The translations under genes and the position numbers were made by a program. A DNA stretch of 7,665 bases from an uncultured Chloroflexota bacterium (GTDB taxonomy: Bacteria; Chloroflexota; Anaerolineae; Aggregatilineales; Phototrophicaceae). The notes beneath the pieces are model-generated. The model worked only from the letters and a program-made list of their open reading frames with translations. It was not told the DNA's origin and made no database searches. The stretch covers positions 1 through 7,665 of the forward strand of contig CALBRY010000308.1 in the NCBI GenBank assembly GCA_937927665.1, given 5' to 3'. How positions within the stretch are numbered: position 1 is the stretch's first letter; every line of letters begins with the position of its first letter. Positions 1 through 5,124 of the stretch are shown here, in pieces.

Positions 1-10
1 TGGATCATGC

Positions 11-30
11 CCCCATTCTAGCGGATGGGG
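11..30. repeat. 6-bp inverted repeat overlapping the -10 box
   Basis: CCCCAT (11-16) and ATGGGG (25-30) are perfect inverted arms separated by 8 bases, and the left arm overlaps the -10 element of the promoter at 15-43. In RNA read through from rpmG it could form a weak hairpin; as DNA it could be a protein site. There is no T-tract, so it is not a convincing terminator. Confidence 0.35.
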
Positions 31-43
31 AAACGTTCGTCAA
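15..43 (-). promoter_or_regulatory. Sigma-70-type promoter firing out of the left edge
   Basis: Read on the minus strand there is a -35 TTGACG (38-43), a 17-base spacer and a -10 TAGAAT (15-20), so each hexamer matches consensus at five of six positions. Transcription would start near position 8 and leave the window. It lies 15 bases after the rpmG stop, so the genes to the left have their own promoter. In many bacteria this neighbourhood continues with tRNA-Trp, secE and nusG, but that cannot be seen here. Confidence 0.75.
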
Positions 44-58
44 CGTAGAGGGTGACGC

Positions 59-220
59 CTATTTAGTTTCGCGGTAAACGACATGCTTACGCACGAACGG
101 ATCGTACTTCTTCAGTTCCAAACGTGCCGTATCGTTGCGGCGGTTCTTCTGGGTGTAGTACATGTGACCGCTTTCGGTAGAACGCATCTTGACCAGAACG
201 CGGTTGCCTTTTTTCGCCAT
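59..220 (-). CDS. rpmG: 50S ribosomal protein L33
   Basis: Structural protein of the large ribosomal subunit, located near the E site. Translating the minus strand from ATG at 218-220 gives 53 residues starting MAKKGNRVLVKMRSTESGHMY, containing YTQKNRRN and ending FVRKHVVYRETK, which is the familiar L33 pattern and length. The four-cysteine zinc ribbon of the C+ L33 type is absent (there are no cysteines at all), so this is the zinc-independent form. An AGAGGAAG ribosome-binding site lies about 8 bases upstream of the start. It is the last gene of the tRNA-Thr/Tyr/Thr cluster and is probably cotranscribed from the promoter at 612-641. Confidence 0.97.
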   Translation of the reverse strand: MAKKGNRVLVKMRSTESGHMYYTQKNRRNDTARLELKKYDPFVRKHVVYRETK

Positions 221-243
221 CTCGTTAACTTCCTCTCATGCAA

Positions 244-261
244 GCGACCCTTACGGGTCGC
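244..261 (-). other. Hairpin between tRNA-Thr(GGU) and rpmG
   Basis: GCGACCC (244-250) and GGGTCGC (255-261) form a perfect 7-bp stem with a 4-base loop. In the minus-strand transcript it is followed by TTGCATGAG rather than a U-tract, so it is more likely an RNA-processing or stabilising hairpin in the rpmG leader, or a weak attenuator, than an intrinsic terminator. Confidence 0.6.
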
Positions 262-287
262 CAAGTCTCTCTACTAACAGTTGTGTA

Positions 288-360
288 AGCCCTAAGTCGG
301 GATTGAACCGACCACCTTACCCTTACCAAGGGTACGCTCTACCATATGAGCTATTAGGGC
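288..360 (-). tRNA. tRNA-Thr (anticodon GGU)
   Basis: On the minus strand a 73-base cloverleaf folds completely. The acceptor is GCCCTAA with TTAGGGC, the D-arm is GCTC/GAGC, the anticodon stem is TACCC/GGGTA around loop TTGGTAA, and the T-arm is GTCGG/CCGAC with loop TTCAATC. The anticodon is GGU, so it decodes ACC and ACU. The discriminator is U and the 3' CCA is not encoded. It is third in the tRNA cluster. Confidence 0.96.
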
Positions 361-370
361 ACAAGCTTTT

Positions 371-386
371 CACCGTTAGGACGGTG
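371..386 (-). other. Hairpin between tRNA-Tyr and tRNA-Thr(GGU)
   Basis: CACCGT (371-376) and ACGGTG (381-386) form a perfect 6-bp stem with a 4-base loop in the 34-base gap between two tRNAs. Its likely role is in processing of the polycistronic tRNA transcript. No T-run follows it. Confidence 0.5.
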
Positions 387-394
387 TCTTACAG

Positions 395-478
395 TGGGCC
401 GAGCAGGACTCGAACCTGCGAAGCGCGTCGCGCAGGAAATTTACAGTCTCCCCCCTTTGCCGCTCGGGACATCGACCC
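395..478 (-). tRNA. tRNA-Tyr (anticodon GUA)
   Basis: An 84-base class II tRNA on the minus strand. The acceptor is GGGTCGA with TCGGCCC, containing one G-U pair. The anticodon stem GGAGA/TTTCC holds loop CTGTAAA (anticodon GUA), and the T-arm is GCAGG/CCTGC around TTCGAGT. The long variable arm GCGC-GAC-GCGC is expected for bacterial tRNA-Tyr. The discriminator is A and CCA is not encoded. Confidence 0.96.
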
Positions 479-530
479 ATGTTCACTTTGTAAGGTTTCC
501 GCATTGTAGCGGATCGTTTTAGGGAGTTCA

Positions 531-601
531 AGCCCCATAACAGAATCGAACTGTTCTCTAGGCTTTACAAGAGCCTCGCATCACCACAATGCTTATGGGG
601 C
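531..601 (-). tRNA. tRNA-Thr (anticodon UGU)
   Basis: A 71-base cloverleaf on the minus strand. The acceptor is GCCCCAT with ATGGGGC, the D-arm is GCAT/ATGC, the anticodon stem is AGGCT/AGCCT around CTTGTAA, and the T-arm is AACAG/CTGTT around TTCGATT. The anticodon is UGU, reading ACA and ACG. The discriminator is U and CCA is not encoded. It is the first transcribed member of the cluster, only a few bases after the predicted start site. Confidence 0.96.
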
Positions 602-611
602 ATCATGGCTC

Positions 612-641
612 ATTTTAGGGTTACTCCCGTCCTGCTGTCAA
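612..641 (-). promoter_or_regulatory. Promoter of the tRNA-Thr/Tyr/Thr-rpmG operon
   Basis: Minus strand -35 TTGACA (636-641, perfect match), 18-base spacer, -10 TAAAAT (612-617, five of six). Predicted initiation near 605 leaves a leader of only about 4 bases before the first tRNA at 601, as usual for stable-RNA operons. It starts 18 bases after the stop codon of the upstream HNH gene, which runs in the same direction and could read through. Confidence 0.82.
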
Positions 642-658
642 TCCTCTTGTGCAAGGAA

Positions 659-1228
659 TTACCATGTTTCCCCATCGGCATAGCGTTTGCGACGCTTTTC
701 ATAACGTCCGCCCTCTTTGCCTTTTACACGCCCTTTCCAAAACGGCGTCAGCGAATGGCAGTTTGGGCACAACAGTCGTAAATTCTCTTTGGCGTTGTTA
801 TCGGCATTTCCGTCGATGTGATCAAGTTCAATCGTGATGGGATACCCCAACCATTCGGTATTCCCACACATTTCACATCGGTGTCCGCGTTCCCGAAGCA
901 ACCACTCTCGGCGAACTTTATCTGTTTTCAGTTGCTCAAACGTTTTCTGGTTATAAGCTTTCTTCTCAATACATTCATCGCACCATTTGTTTTGCCTTGC
1001 TGAAACCGGATTGCCGCATGGGCAAAGTTTTATTCCGCGAAAACCATTCCGCTGCACGCCGCGATTATTGTGTGATGTAGCACATGAGCTATTGCAGAAC
1101 CGCTTTTCGCGTTCCTCATAATCAATCTTTTTCCCGCAGTTGAGACAATAGGTCGGATTCGCTTCATACTCCCACCGGGTTAAGGCGCGCATTTTGCGTT
1201 TGTATGCGTTGTATTCTGCCTTGTCCAT
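659..1228 (-). CDS. HNH endonuclease with multiple zinc-binding Cys pairs
   Basis: A putative metal-dependent DNA nuclease of 189 residues. The HNH core is at the C-terminus: CEMC (118-121), ELDHIDGN with D136 and H137, N149 in ENLRLL, then CPNCH (154-158). The four cysteines 118/121/154/157 form the zinc site typical of Cys-containing HNH enzymes and H158 completes the motif. Two further Cys clusters precede it: C28/C31/C45/C49 and C69/C71/C83/C86, probably small DNA-binding zinc ribbons. The tail is very basic. The frame extends to a GTG at 1273, but that start lies at the predicted transcription start with no ribosome-binding site. The ATG at 1226-1228 has GTAGGAG upstream and is preferred. 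Related HNH proteins occur in phages, mobile introns and as free-standing homing enzymes, and the substrate here is unknown. It diverges from a ribbon-helix-helix gene. Confidence 0.88.
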   Translation of the reverse strand: MDKAEYNAYKRKMRALTRWEYEANPTYCLNCGKKIDYEEREKRFCNSSCATSHNNRGVQRNGFRGIKLCPCGNPVSARQNKWCDECIEKKAYNQKTFEQLKTDKVRREWLLRERGHRCEMCGNTEWLGYPITIELDHIDGNADNNAKENLRLLCPNCHSLTPFWKGRVKGKEGGRYEKRRKRYADGETW

Positions 1229-1281
1229 CTTGCGCGATGCTCCTACTGCGGCATACCATGTACAATGAAACACCTAACATC

Positions 1282-1310
1282 AATATACGCCATGTGCCAT
1301 CACATGTAAA
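1282..1310 (-). promoter_or_regulatory. Promoter of the HNH endonuclease gene
   Basis: Minus strand -35 TTTACA (1305-1310), spacer of exactly 17 bases, -10 TATATT (1282-1287), each hexamer matching five of six consensus positions. Initiation near 1275 gives a leader of about 47 bases before the ATG at 1228. The spacer carries a palindrome (1291-1306), implying repression at this site. Confidence 0.72.
1291..1306. promoter_or_regulatory. Candidate operator: 16-bp inverted repeat in the promoter spacer
   Basis: CATGTG (1291-1296) and CACATG (1301-1306) are perfect inverted arms around CCAT. The repeat fills most of the -35/-10 spacer of the HNH promoter and ends 12 bases before the start of the ribbon-helix-helix gene. 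A second GCCAT copy overlaps its left side (1289-1293 and 1296-1300). A bound dimer here would block the HNH promoter and could autoregulate the RHH gene. The site is seen directly; the binding is inferred. Confidence 0.55.
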
Positions 1311-1318
1311 GCGAAAAG

Positions 1319-1522
1319 ATGAGAACAAATCCAAGATTTCAGATGGTGATGACGCCAGAAGCACATGCAGCACTAACGGAAATTGCAGAGCGCGATAATC
1401 GCGTGATGGCGGACGTTATTCGTATTGCTCTTGAGCGCTACATCAAGGAAGAACTCAAGCGCGAGGTAAATTTTAGAGTTCAGCGCGGCGGCAATCGCCG
1501 TGAGGGGAAAGAACAGACGTAA
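1319..1522 (+). CDS. Small ribbon-helix-helix (CopG/Arc-like) DNA-binding protein
   Basis: A 67-residue basic protein. Residues 7-14 (FQMVMTPE) fit the N-terminal beta strand of an RHH fold. Helix A is AHAALTEIAERDN (15-27), and a turn and helix B follow as RVMADVIRIALERYIKEELKR (28-48). The C-terminus is a positively charged, probably disordered tail. RHH proteins dimerise through the strand, which inserts into the DNA major groove, and commonly act as repressors or antitoxins. It is divergent from the HNH gene with an inverted repeat between them, so autoregulation is plausible. The start ATG at 1319 has no good ribosome-binding site. ATG codons at 1343 and 1349 are alternatives but would cut into the strand. 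No toxin-like gene lies beside it other than the HNH gene. Confidence 0.72.
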   Translation: MRTNPRFQMVMTPEAHAALTEIAERDNRVMADVIRIALERYIKEELKREVNFRVQRGGNRREGKEQT

Positions 1523-1532
1523 AGCATTGAAC

Positions 1533-1578
1533 CGCAGAGAGCGCAGAGTGAATAATACTTTCCTCTGCGTTCTCTGCG
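1533..1578 (+). repeat. 16-bp-stem hairpin between convergent genes
   Basis: CGCAGAGAGCGCAGAG (1533-1548) pairs with CTCTGCGTTCTCTGCG (1563-1578) across a 14-base loop, with 15 Watson-Crick pairs and one G-U. The G-U becomes an A-C mismatch in the other strand's RNA, so the fold is best as plus-strand RNA. It sits between the RHH stop (1522) and the convergent pentapeptide gene's stop (1601). No T-run follows, so it may be a repeat-derived structure used as a terminator or 3' stabiliser. The arms themselves contain a doubled GCAGAG. Confidence 0.7.
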
Positions 1579-1600
1579 TAGACGTGCTTATCGCTTTGCC

Positions 1601-2584
1601 TTAGACCAGATCATCCGGCTTCGATTTTTCGTCGTCATCGTCGCCTAGATCGATCTCGATTCTGAATTTGCGCTCGCCGTCCGTCTCGAATTTGCGGATC
1701 ACGACCACGCCGCCGAAAGCGCGCAGATCGCCGCTGAATGCGGAACCATCCGGCATCACCGCATCGGTGAAATTCGGGTTCACAAAGCGCGCCCGCTCCA
1801 GTTGAGCGTCCTTGAGGTTCGCCTTGCTGAAATCACAATTGACCAGCACCGCACCTTCGAGATTTGCGCCTTCAAGGTTGGCGTTCACCAGCTTGGTGTT
1901 TTCCAACCGCGCCCGCCCAAAGTTCGCGTCGTTGAGCGCCGCATCGGTCAAGTTGACATTGACCAGCCCTGCTTCTTCAAAGTTGACGCCAGCAGCATTC
2001 ACGCCCGTCAGGTTTGCGCCGACCAAGCGACCATTACGGAAATCACGACTGGTCAGGTCTTCGCCCTGCATATCCGCGCCGCGAATCGGCGTCACATCCC
2101 AATCAATGTTGGCGAAGGCGCGGCGGAGGGTACTCCGCGTTAACCCCATGATCTGCTCTTGCAGTTCACGCCCAAGTCCGCGCCAATCCGGGGGATTCGG
2201 CGGGTTGGGCGGCGGGGGTGCATGCGGCGGCGGAGGCGCACCGGGGACGAACTGTTCCCATCCACCGTGACCGCGACGACCGCTGCCTTCGGAGTCACGC
2301 AGCATTCCTTCGACATAGATCACAAGCTGGCTAGATGCCATCTGCACCTGAGCGAGCAGTCGCTTGTCGTCGCCGTCTTTCGCTTCCAGCTTGAGCGACT
2401 CCGTCACATAATAATCGTCAGGCAGCAGTTCGGCGATTTTCTTATGCAGACCCGAATAACCACGCATCGCCAATTCGCCCGTGCCGTCAATCATGCCCTG
2501 CGCCAGCGATCGTTCAACCGATCTGCCGAGCGCCCGCAGTGCGTTCACGTAGCCCCGCAGTTTGCCGACTGTTTCGCTGTTCAT
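1601..2584 (-). CDS. Pentapeptide-repeat protein with conserved-looking N-terminal domain
   Basis: A 327-residue protein without signal peptide or membrane segment, so probably cytoplasmic. Residues 1-97 form a charged, mainly helical N-terminal domain of unknown function (KLRGYVNALRALGRSVERS, then ELLPDDYYVTE). Residues 112-133 are a Gly/Pro-rich linker with two runs of four prolines. Residues 167-285 hold about 22 pentapeptide repeats of A(N/D)LXX type, such as LVGAN, LTGVN, LVNAN and LEGAN, expected to fold as a right-handed quadrilateral beta-helix. The end is acidic (DDDDE, 315-319). AAGGAA lies 6 bases before the ATG at 2582-2584. The gene overlaps the sigma factor gene by 71 bp in another frame, so the two should be translationally coupled. 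A role as adaptor, scaffold or regulator of that sigma factor is inference. It is not obviously a Qnr-like gyrase protector, because the helix is short and has extra domains. Confidence 0.88.
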   Translation of the reverse strand: MNSETVGKLRGYVNALRALGRSVERSLAQGMIDGTGELAMRGYSGLHKKIAELLPDDYYVTESLKLEAKDGDDKRLLAQVQMASSQLVIYVEGMLRDSEGSGRRGHGGWEQFVPGAPPPPHAPPPPNPPNPPDWRGLGRELQEQIMGLTRSTLRRAFANIDWDVTPIRGADMQGEDLTSRDFRNGRLVGANLTGVNAAGVNFEEAGLVNVNLTDAALNDANFGRARLENTKLVNANLEGANLEGAVLVNCDFSKANLKDAQLERARFVNPNFTDAVMPDGSAFSGDLRAFGGVVVIRKFETDGERKFRIEIDLGDDDDEKSKPDDLV

Positions 2585-3239
2585 CTTCTGTTCCTTCTCC
2601 CGTTAAATTCTCTGCCGGTTCTTCGGCATACAATCCTAGTGCTTCTTCAATTGCGGTCATCGTGCGCGGCGGGATAAGCCCGCGCAGACCCTTTTTGGCA
2701 TGAAACAGGCGCGATTTGATCGTGCCAAGGCTGGTATCCATCACCTCTGCGATTTCGTTATACGATAAGCCTTCTTCGCAGTAGAGGATCAACGCCTGCC
2801 GCTGAAGTTCGGGAAGTCGATCCATCGCGGCTTTGACTTCCATCAGCATCAACAGCCACGAGGTCGCATCCTCCGGTGATGTTTCTCCAACGGCGGCAGC
2901 AATATCGAACGCGATGCGAACGCCTGCCGGATCATCTTCATCTGTATCGATGGAAACCGACTCGTAGCGTCCCTGTTGGCGCAGGATGTCGTAACAGCGG
3001 TTGCGCGCCACCCGAAAGAGAAACGGACGAAGCTTTTCTGGTGGGTCAAGTTTTGGCAGATGGGTGTACAACGCGATCAGGGTGTCCTGAACGATATCCT
3101 CTGCCTCATAACTGTCCCCGATCAAACGGCGGACGAAGCGTGCGAGCGGCGGTTCTAAACGCCGGTGTAGTTCCTCGAACGCGTCATAATCCCCCGCTTG
3201 CGCCAGATAAAACAGCGCACGTTCTTCTGTCTCTATCAC
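2514..3239 (-). CDS. ECF-family RNA polymerase sigma factor (sigma-70 type)
   Basis: A 241-residue regulator that directs RNA polymerase to a dedicated promoter set. Region 2 spans about residues 15-88 and includes YEAEDIVQDTLIALY (44-58), the core-binding and -10 recognition helices, and the FLFRVARNRCYDILR segment. An acidic linker follows (about 96-125). Region 4 is residues 134-186 with LPELQRQALILYCEEGLSY and the helix-turn-helix NEIAEVMDTSLGTIKSRLFHAKKGLR for -35 recognition. Regions 1.1 and 3 are absent, as in ECF sigmas. The C-terminal tail (191-241) is an extra of about 50 residues. The start is GTG (3237-3239), with GGGAG 8 bases upstream. The last 23 codons overlap the pentapeptide gene. 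No zinc anti-sigma factor follows, so control must come from another partner or from transcription. Confidence 0.93.
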   Translation of the reverse strand: MIETEERALFYLAQAGDYDAFEELHRRLEPPLARFVRRLIGDSYEAEDIVQDTLIALYTHLPKLDPPEKLRPFLFRVARNRCYDILRQQGRYESVSIDTDEDDPAGVRIAFDIAAAVGETSPEDATSWLLMLMEVKAAMDRLPELQRQALILYCEEGLSYNEIAEVMDTSLGTIKSRLFHAKKGLRGLIPPRTMTAIEEALGLYAEEPAENLTGEGTEDEQRNSRQTAGLRERTAGARQIG

Positions 3240-3265
3240 ACACCCTGCTCCCTTATGCCTGTAAT

Positions 3266-3295
3266 GCTATACGGATAGGTCGTGTGGATGTTCAA
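3266..3295 (-). promoter_or_regulatory. Promoter of the ECF sigma gene
   Basis: Minus strand -35 TTGAAC (3290-3295), 18-base spacer, -10 TATAGC (3266-3271). Initiation near 3259 gives a leader of about 20 bases containing GGGAG. The -35 overlaps by five bases the -35 of the divergent plus-strand promoter, so the two probably compete for polymerase. Confidence 0.55.
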
Positions 3296-3320
3296 AATTG
3301 GCGGCGTTGTTCGATATAAT
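3291..3320 (+). promoter_or_regulatory. Promoter of the SH3b gene, apparently giving a leaderless mRNA
   Basis: Plus strand -10 TATAAT (3315-3320, perfect consensus) with -35 TTCAAA (3291-3296) and an 18-base spacer. The expected start, 6-8 bases after the -10, falls at 3327-3328, on the ATG of the exported protein. No purine-rich ribosome-binding site exists between the -10 and the ATG, which fits a leaderless transcript. Confidence 0.68.
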
Positions 3321-3327
3321 ATGTCTT

Positions 3328-4212
3328 ATGAAACGAATTCTACTGCTTCTCACCAGCATGACCGCGTTCGTGATCGCTCCGGCGGCATGGGCGCAGACAT
3401 CGACTCCGACCGCCGCGCCGGAGATGATCACGATCTCAGCCGTTGTGTACCAGACCACCAACTTACGTGAAGGTCCCGATACCCGTTACGAGATTTTGGG
3501 GCGGCTGGCGCAGGACGATACGGTTCAGGTATTTGAACGTGAAAGCGAGTCCGCCCGCTGGCTGCATGTGATCACCGAAACAGGCGCGACAGGATGGATT
3601 CCGGCATTCACAGTGGCGCTGGAGGAGGGACGATCCCTCGAAGAACTGCCGATCTTTGAGGCGGCATTTCCCAACCCCGGCGTAGACGGCATCATGACGG
3701 CGACCGCTTATGGGCGTGTGAATGTCCGCTCCGGTCCCGCGATTCAGTATACGATCGTTGGCACACTCGATGTGGGCGATCAAGTGACGGTGACGGCGCG
3801 GAGCAATACGCTCAATGATTGGCTGTTCATCGAAACGGATGCGCTTGAAGGGTGGATCGCGTTTTTTACCGTGCAGGTCAACGGCGATCCGAATACGCTC
3901 CCGGTGCTTGTGCCGGACAGCGCAGGCGAGGCACTGGTTTCGCCGTCTCAGATTTTGAGGGCGCGCTTTAATGTCCGGCTGCATGATGCGCCATCGGCTG
4001 ATGCGCTGACGATCATTGTGATCCCGTTCAACAGCCGTGTGACCTTACTGGCGCGCACCGCTGACGGTGAATGGCTGTATGTCGATTTTGATGGTGTGAT
4101 CGGATGGGGCGCGGCGGATTTGTTCAGCACTCCGCCTGATTTGGAGTCGATCCCGGTGTATTCGCCGGATGCGACACCAGAACCCACCGCCGAAGCCACC
4201 CCCGACGGGTAG
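3328..4212 (+). CDS. Exported protein with three bacterial SH3 (SH3b) domains
   Basis: A 294-residue protein. Residues 1-22 are a signal peptide: KR, the hydrophobic core ILLLLTSMTAFVIAP, then AWA before Q23. A Thr/Pro linker follows, then three SH3_3-type domains. Domain 1 is about 36-97 (NLREGPDTRYEILGRL ... GWIPAFTV), domain 2 about 120-185 (VNVRSGPAIQYTIVGTL ... GWIAFFTV) and domain 3 about 205-270 (FNVRLHDAPSADALTI ... GWGAADLF). Each has the N(V/L)R...P start and the closing G-W signature; domain 3 is more divergent, lacking the usual G-P. The C-terminus is Thr/Pro/Glu-rich. Such domains usually bind cell-wall peptides or other ligands outside the membrane, and no catalytic domain is attached. 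The frame is open up to 3298, but only the ATG at 3328 yields the signal peptide directly. It is divergent from the ECF sigma gene, which may control it. Confidence 0.9.
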   Translation: MKRILLLLTSMTAFVIAPAAWAQTSTPTAAPEMITISAVVYQTTNLREGPDTRYEILGRLAQDDTVQVFERESESARWLHVITETGATGWIPAFTVALEEGRSLEELPIFEAAFPNPGVDGIMTATAYGRVNVRSGPAIQYTIVGTLDVGDQVTVTARSNTLNDWLFIETDALEGWIAFFTVQVNGDPNTLPVLVPDSAGEALVSPSQILRARFNVRLHDAPSADALTIIVIPFNSRVTLLARTADGEWLYVDFDGVIGWGAADLFSTPPDLESIPVYSPDATPEPTAEATPDG

Positions 4213-4219
4213 GGATAAG

Positions 4220-4266
4220 CGAAGAACGCTGAGAGCGCAGCGCAAATCCACTCTCAGCGTTCTTCG
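4220..4266. terminator. Perfect 16-bp-stem hairpin between convergent genes
   Basis: CGAAGAACGCTGAGAG (4220-4235) and CTCTCAGCGTTCTTCG (4251-4266) pair without mismatch across a 15-base loop. It is 8 bases after the SH3b stop (4212) and 15 before the stop of the convergent gene (4281), so it can serve both as a bidirectional terminator. Plus-strand sequence after it is GGGGTTTGTGTTCGTTT, T-rich but interrupted. The AGAACGCTGAG core resembles the hairpin at 1533-1578. Confidence 0.75.
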
Positions 4267-4280
4267 GGGTTTGTGTTCGT

Positions 4281-5069
4281 TTAGCCGACGACGCGGGTGG
4301 GCAGCGGCTGACCGTTCCAAGGCGCTTCCCAATTCGGCTGCATACTTTCAACCGGAACCCACAGGAATTGGCACGCCAGCATGATCCGGTAATACGCGCC
4401 GCTCTCGTCCATGCCAATCACCCAGTATGTCCCCGCATTCAGCGTGACGGTGCTCAGGTTGCCGGGACTGTAATAGGCACGGGTTGCACCCGGCAGCGAA
4501 CCCACAACTGAGCCGGATGGCAGCACAGGGCAATTTGCCGCCGTGAGGGGCACTTCATAGAGAGTCCAATTGAGGCAATCCGGATTCACCGTTGCAATAT
4601 CAAACGTCAGGCTGGCGATCACTGTTCCCTGTGTGTGCATCAGGTCGATCACGTCTGCGCGGTTGGTTTCGCCCATCTGGTCATTCGTCAGCGCAACCGG
4701 CAAATCGATCATCGTGATCGTGATCGGGCGGCTGAGTGTGGTGATCAAATAGTTCGGGCTGCTCCCCATCAAGTTGATGAAATTGGAGCTAAGTACATTG
4801 TTCACCGCTTTACGATGCGGCGATTGCAAGATCAGATTCCCGTGAGCATCGTAAATCGCGTACGTGATGTAATCGTAGCCGTCGCCGTCATCATGGCTCG
4901 GAACATACGCGGTGTAGAACGAATACAGCGTCAGCTCACAGGTATTGAGTGAGCCGTTGATTTGATCAAAGCTGATAATCCCACCTGTGGCAGCGAAAGT
5001 GGGCGAGGGTGCAAGAGCGGAGACAGTGATGAGCAAAGCAAGCAGCATGAACAGACGTGCGCGAAGCAT
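4281..5069 (-). CDS. Exported protein of unknown function
   Basis: I do not recognise a named family. From ATG at 5067-5069 the product is 262 residues. Residues 1-26 form a signal peptide (LRAR, then FMLLALLITVSALA, ending PTFA before A27), so the protein is exported. The mature part is beta-rich and starts with FDQINGSLNTCELTLYSFY. It includes the acidic DDGDGYDYITYAIYDAHGNL stretch (about 60-79), which resembles a calcium-binding loop. Four cysteines (44, 165, 180, 233) could form two disulfides. The C-terminal quarter is Pro/Trp-rich (WVPVESMQPNWEAPWNGQPLP). GGGGAG lies 10 bases before this ATG. A start at 5111 would add 14 residues ahead of the signal peptide and is less likely. It converges on the SH3b gene, so both neighbours act outside the membrane. 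Confidence 0.78.
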   Translation of the reverse strand: MLRARLFMLLALLITVSALAPSPTFAATGGIISFDQINGSLNTCELTLYSFYTAYVPSHDDGDGYDYITYAIYDAHGNLILQSPHRKAVNNVLSSNFINLMGSSPNYLITTLSRPITITMIDLPVALTNDQMGETNRADVIDLMHTQGTVIASLTFDIATVNPDCLNWTLYEVPLTAANCPVLPSGSVVGSLPGATRAYYSPGNLSTVTLNAGTYWVIGMDESGAYYRIMLACQFLWVPVESMQPNWEAPWNGQPLPTRVVG

Positions 5070-5124
5070 GAACGCAAAACTCCCCGATGTAATGTGATGT
5101 GTAATAGGCAATGCTCAGCATTCT

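Noticed and set aside
1261..1266. TACAAT as a -10 box for the RHH gene on the plus strand
   Set aside because: No acceptable -35 at 16-18 bases and no TG extension; the promoter of the RHH gene remains unidentified.
1229..1273. GTG start giving a 204-residue HNH protein
   Set aside because: The GTG coincides with the predicted transcription start and has no ribosome-binding site. The ATG at 1228 has GTAGGAG upstream, and the extra 15 residues do not look like part of a domain.
1319..1580. Classical toxin-antitoxin operon with the RHH protein as antitoxin
   Set aside because: No RelE/ParE-, PIN- or Fic-like toxin follows; the next gene is convergent. The only partner is the divergent HNH gene, which is not a usual arrangement for such operons.
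1802..2677. Long plus-strand open frames opposite the pentapeptide gene
   Set aside because: They are mirror images of the repeat-coding strand: low complexity, Arg/Ala/Pro-rich, no ribosome sites and no recognisable domain. The minus-strand frame has clear pentapeptide repeats.
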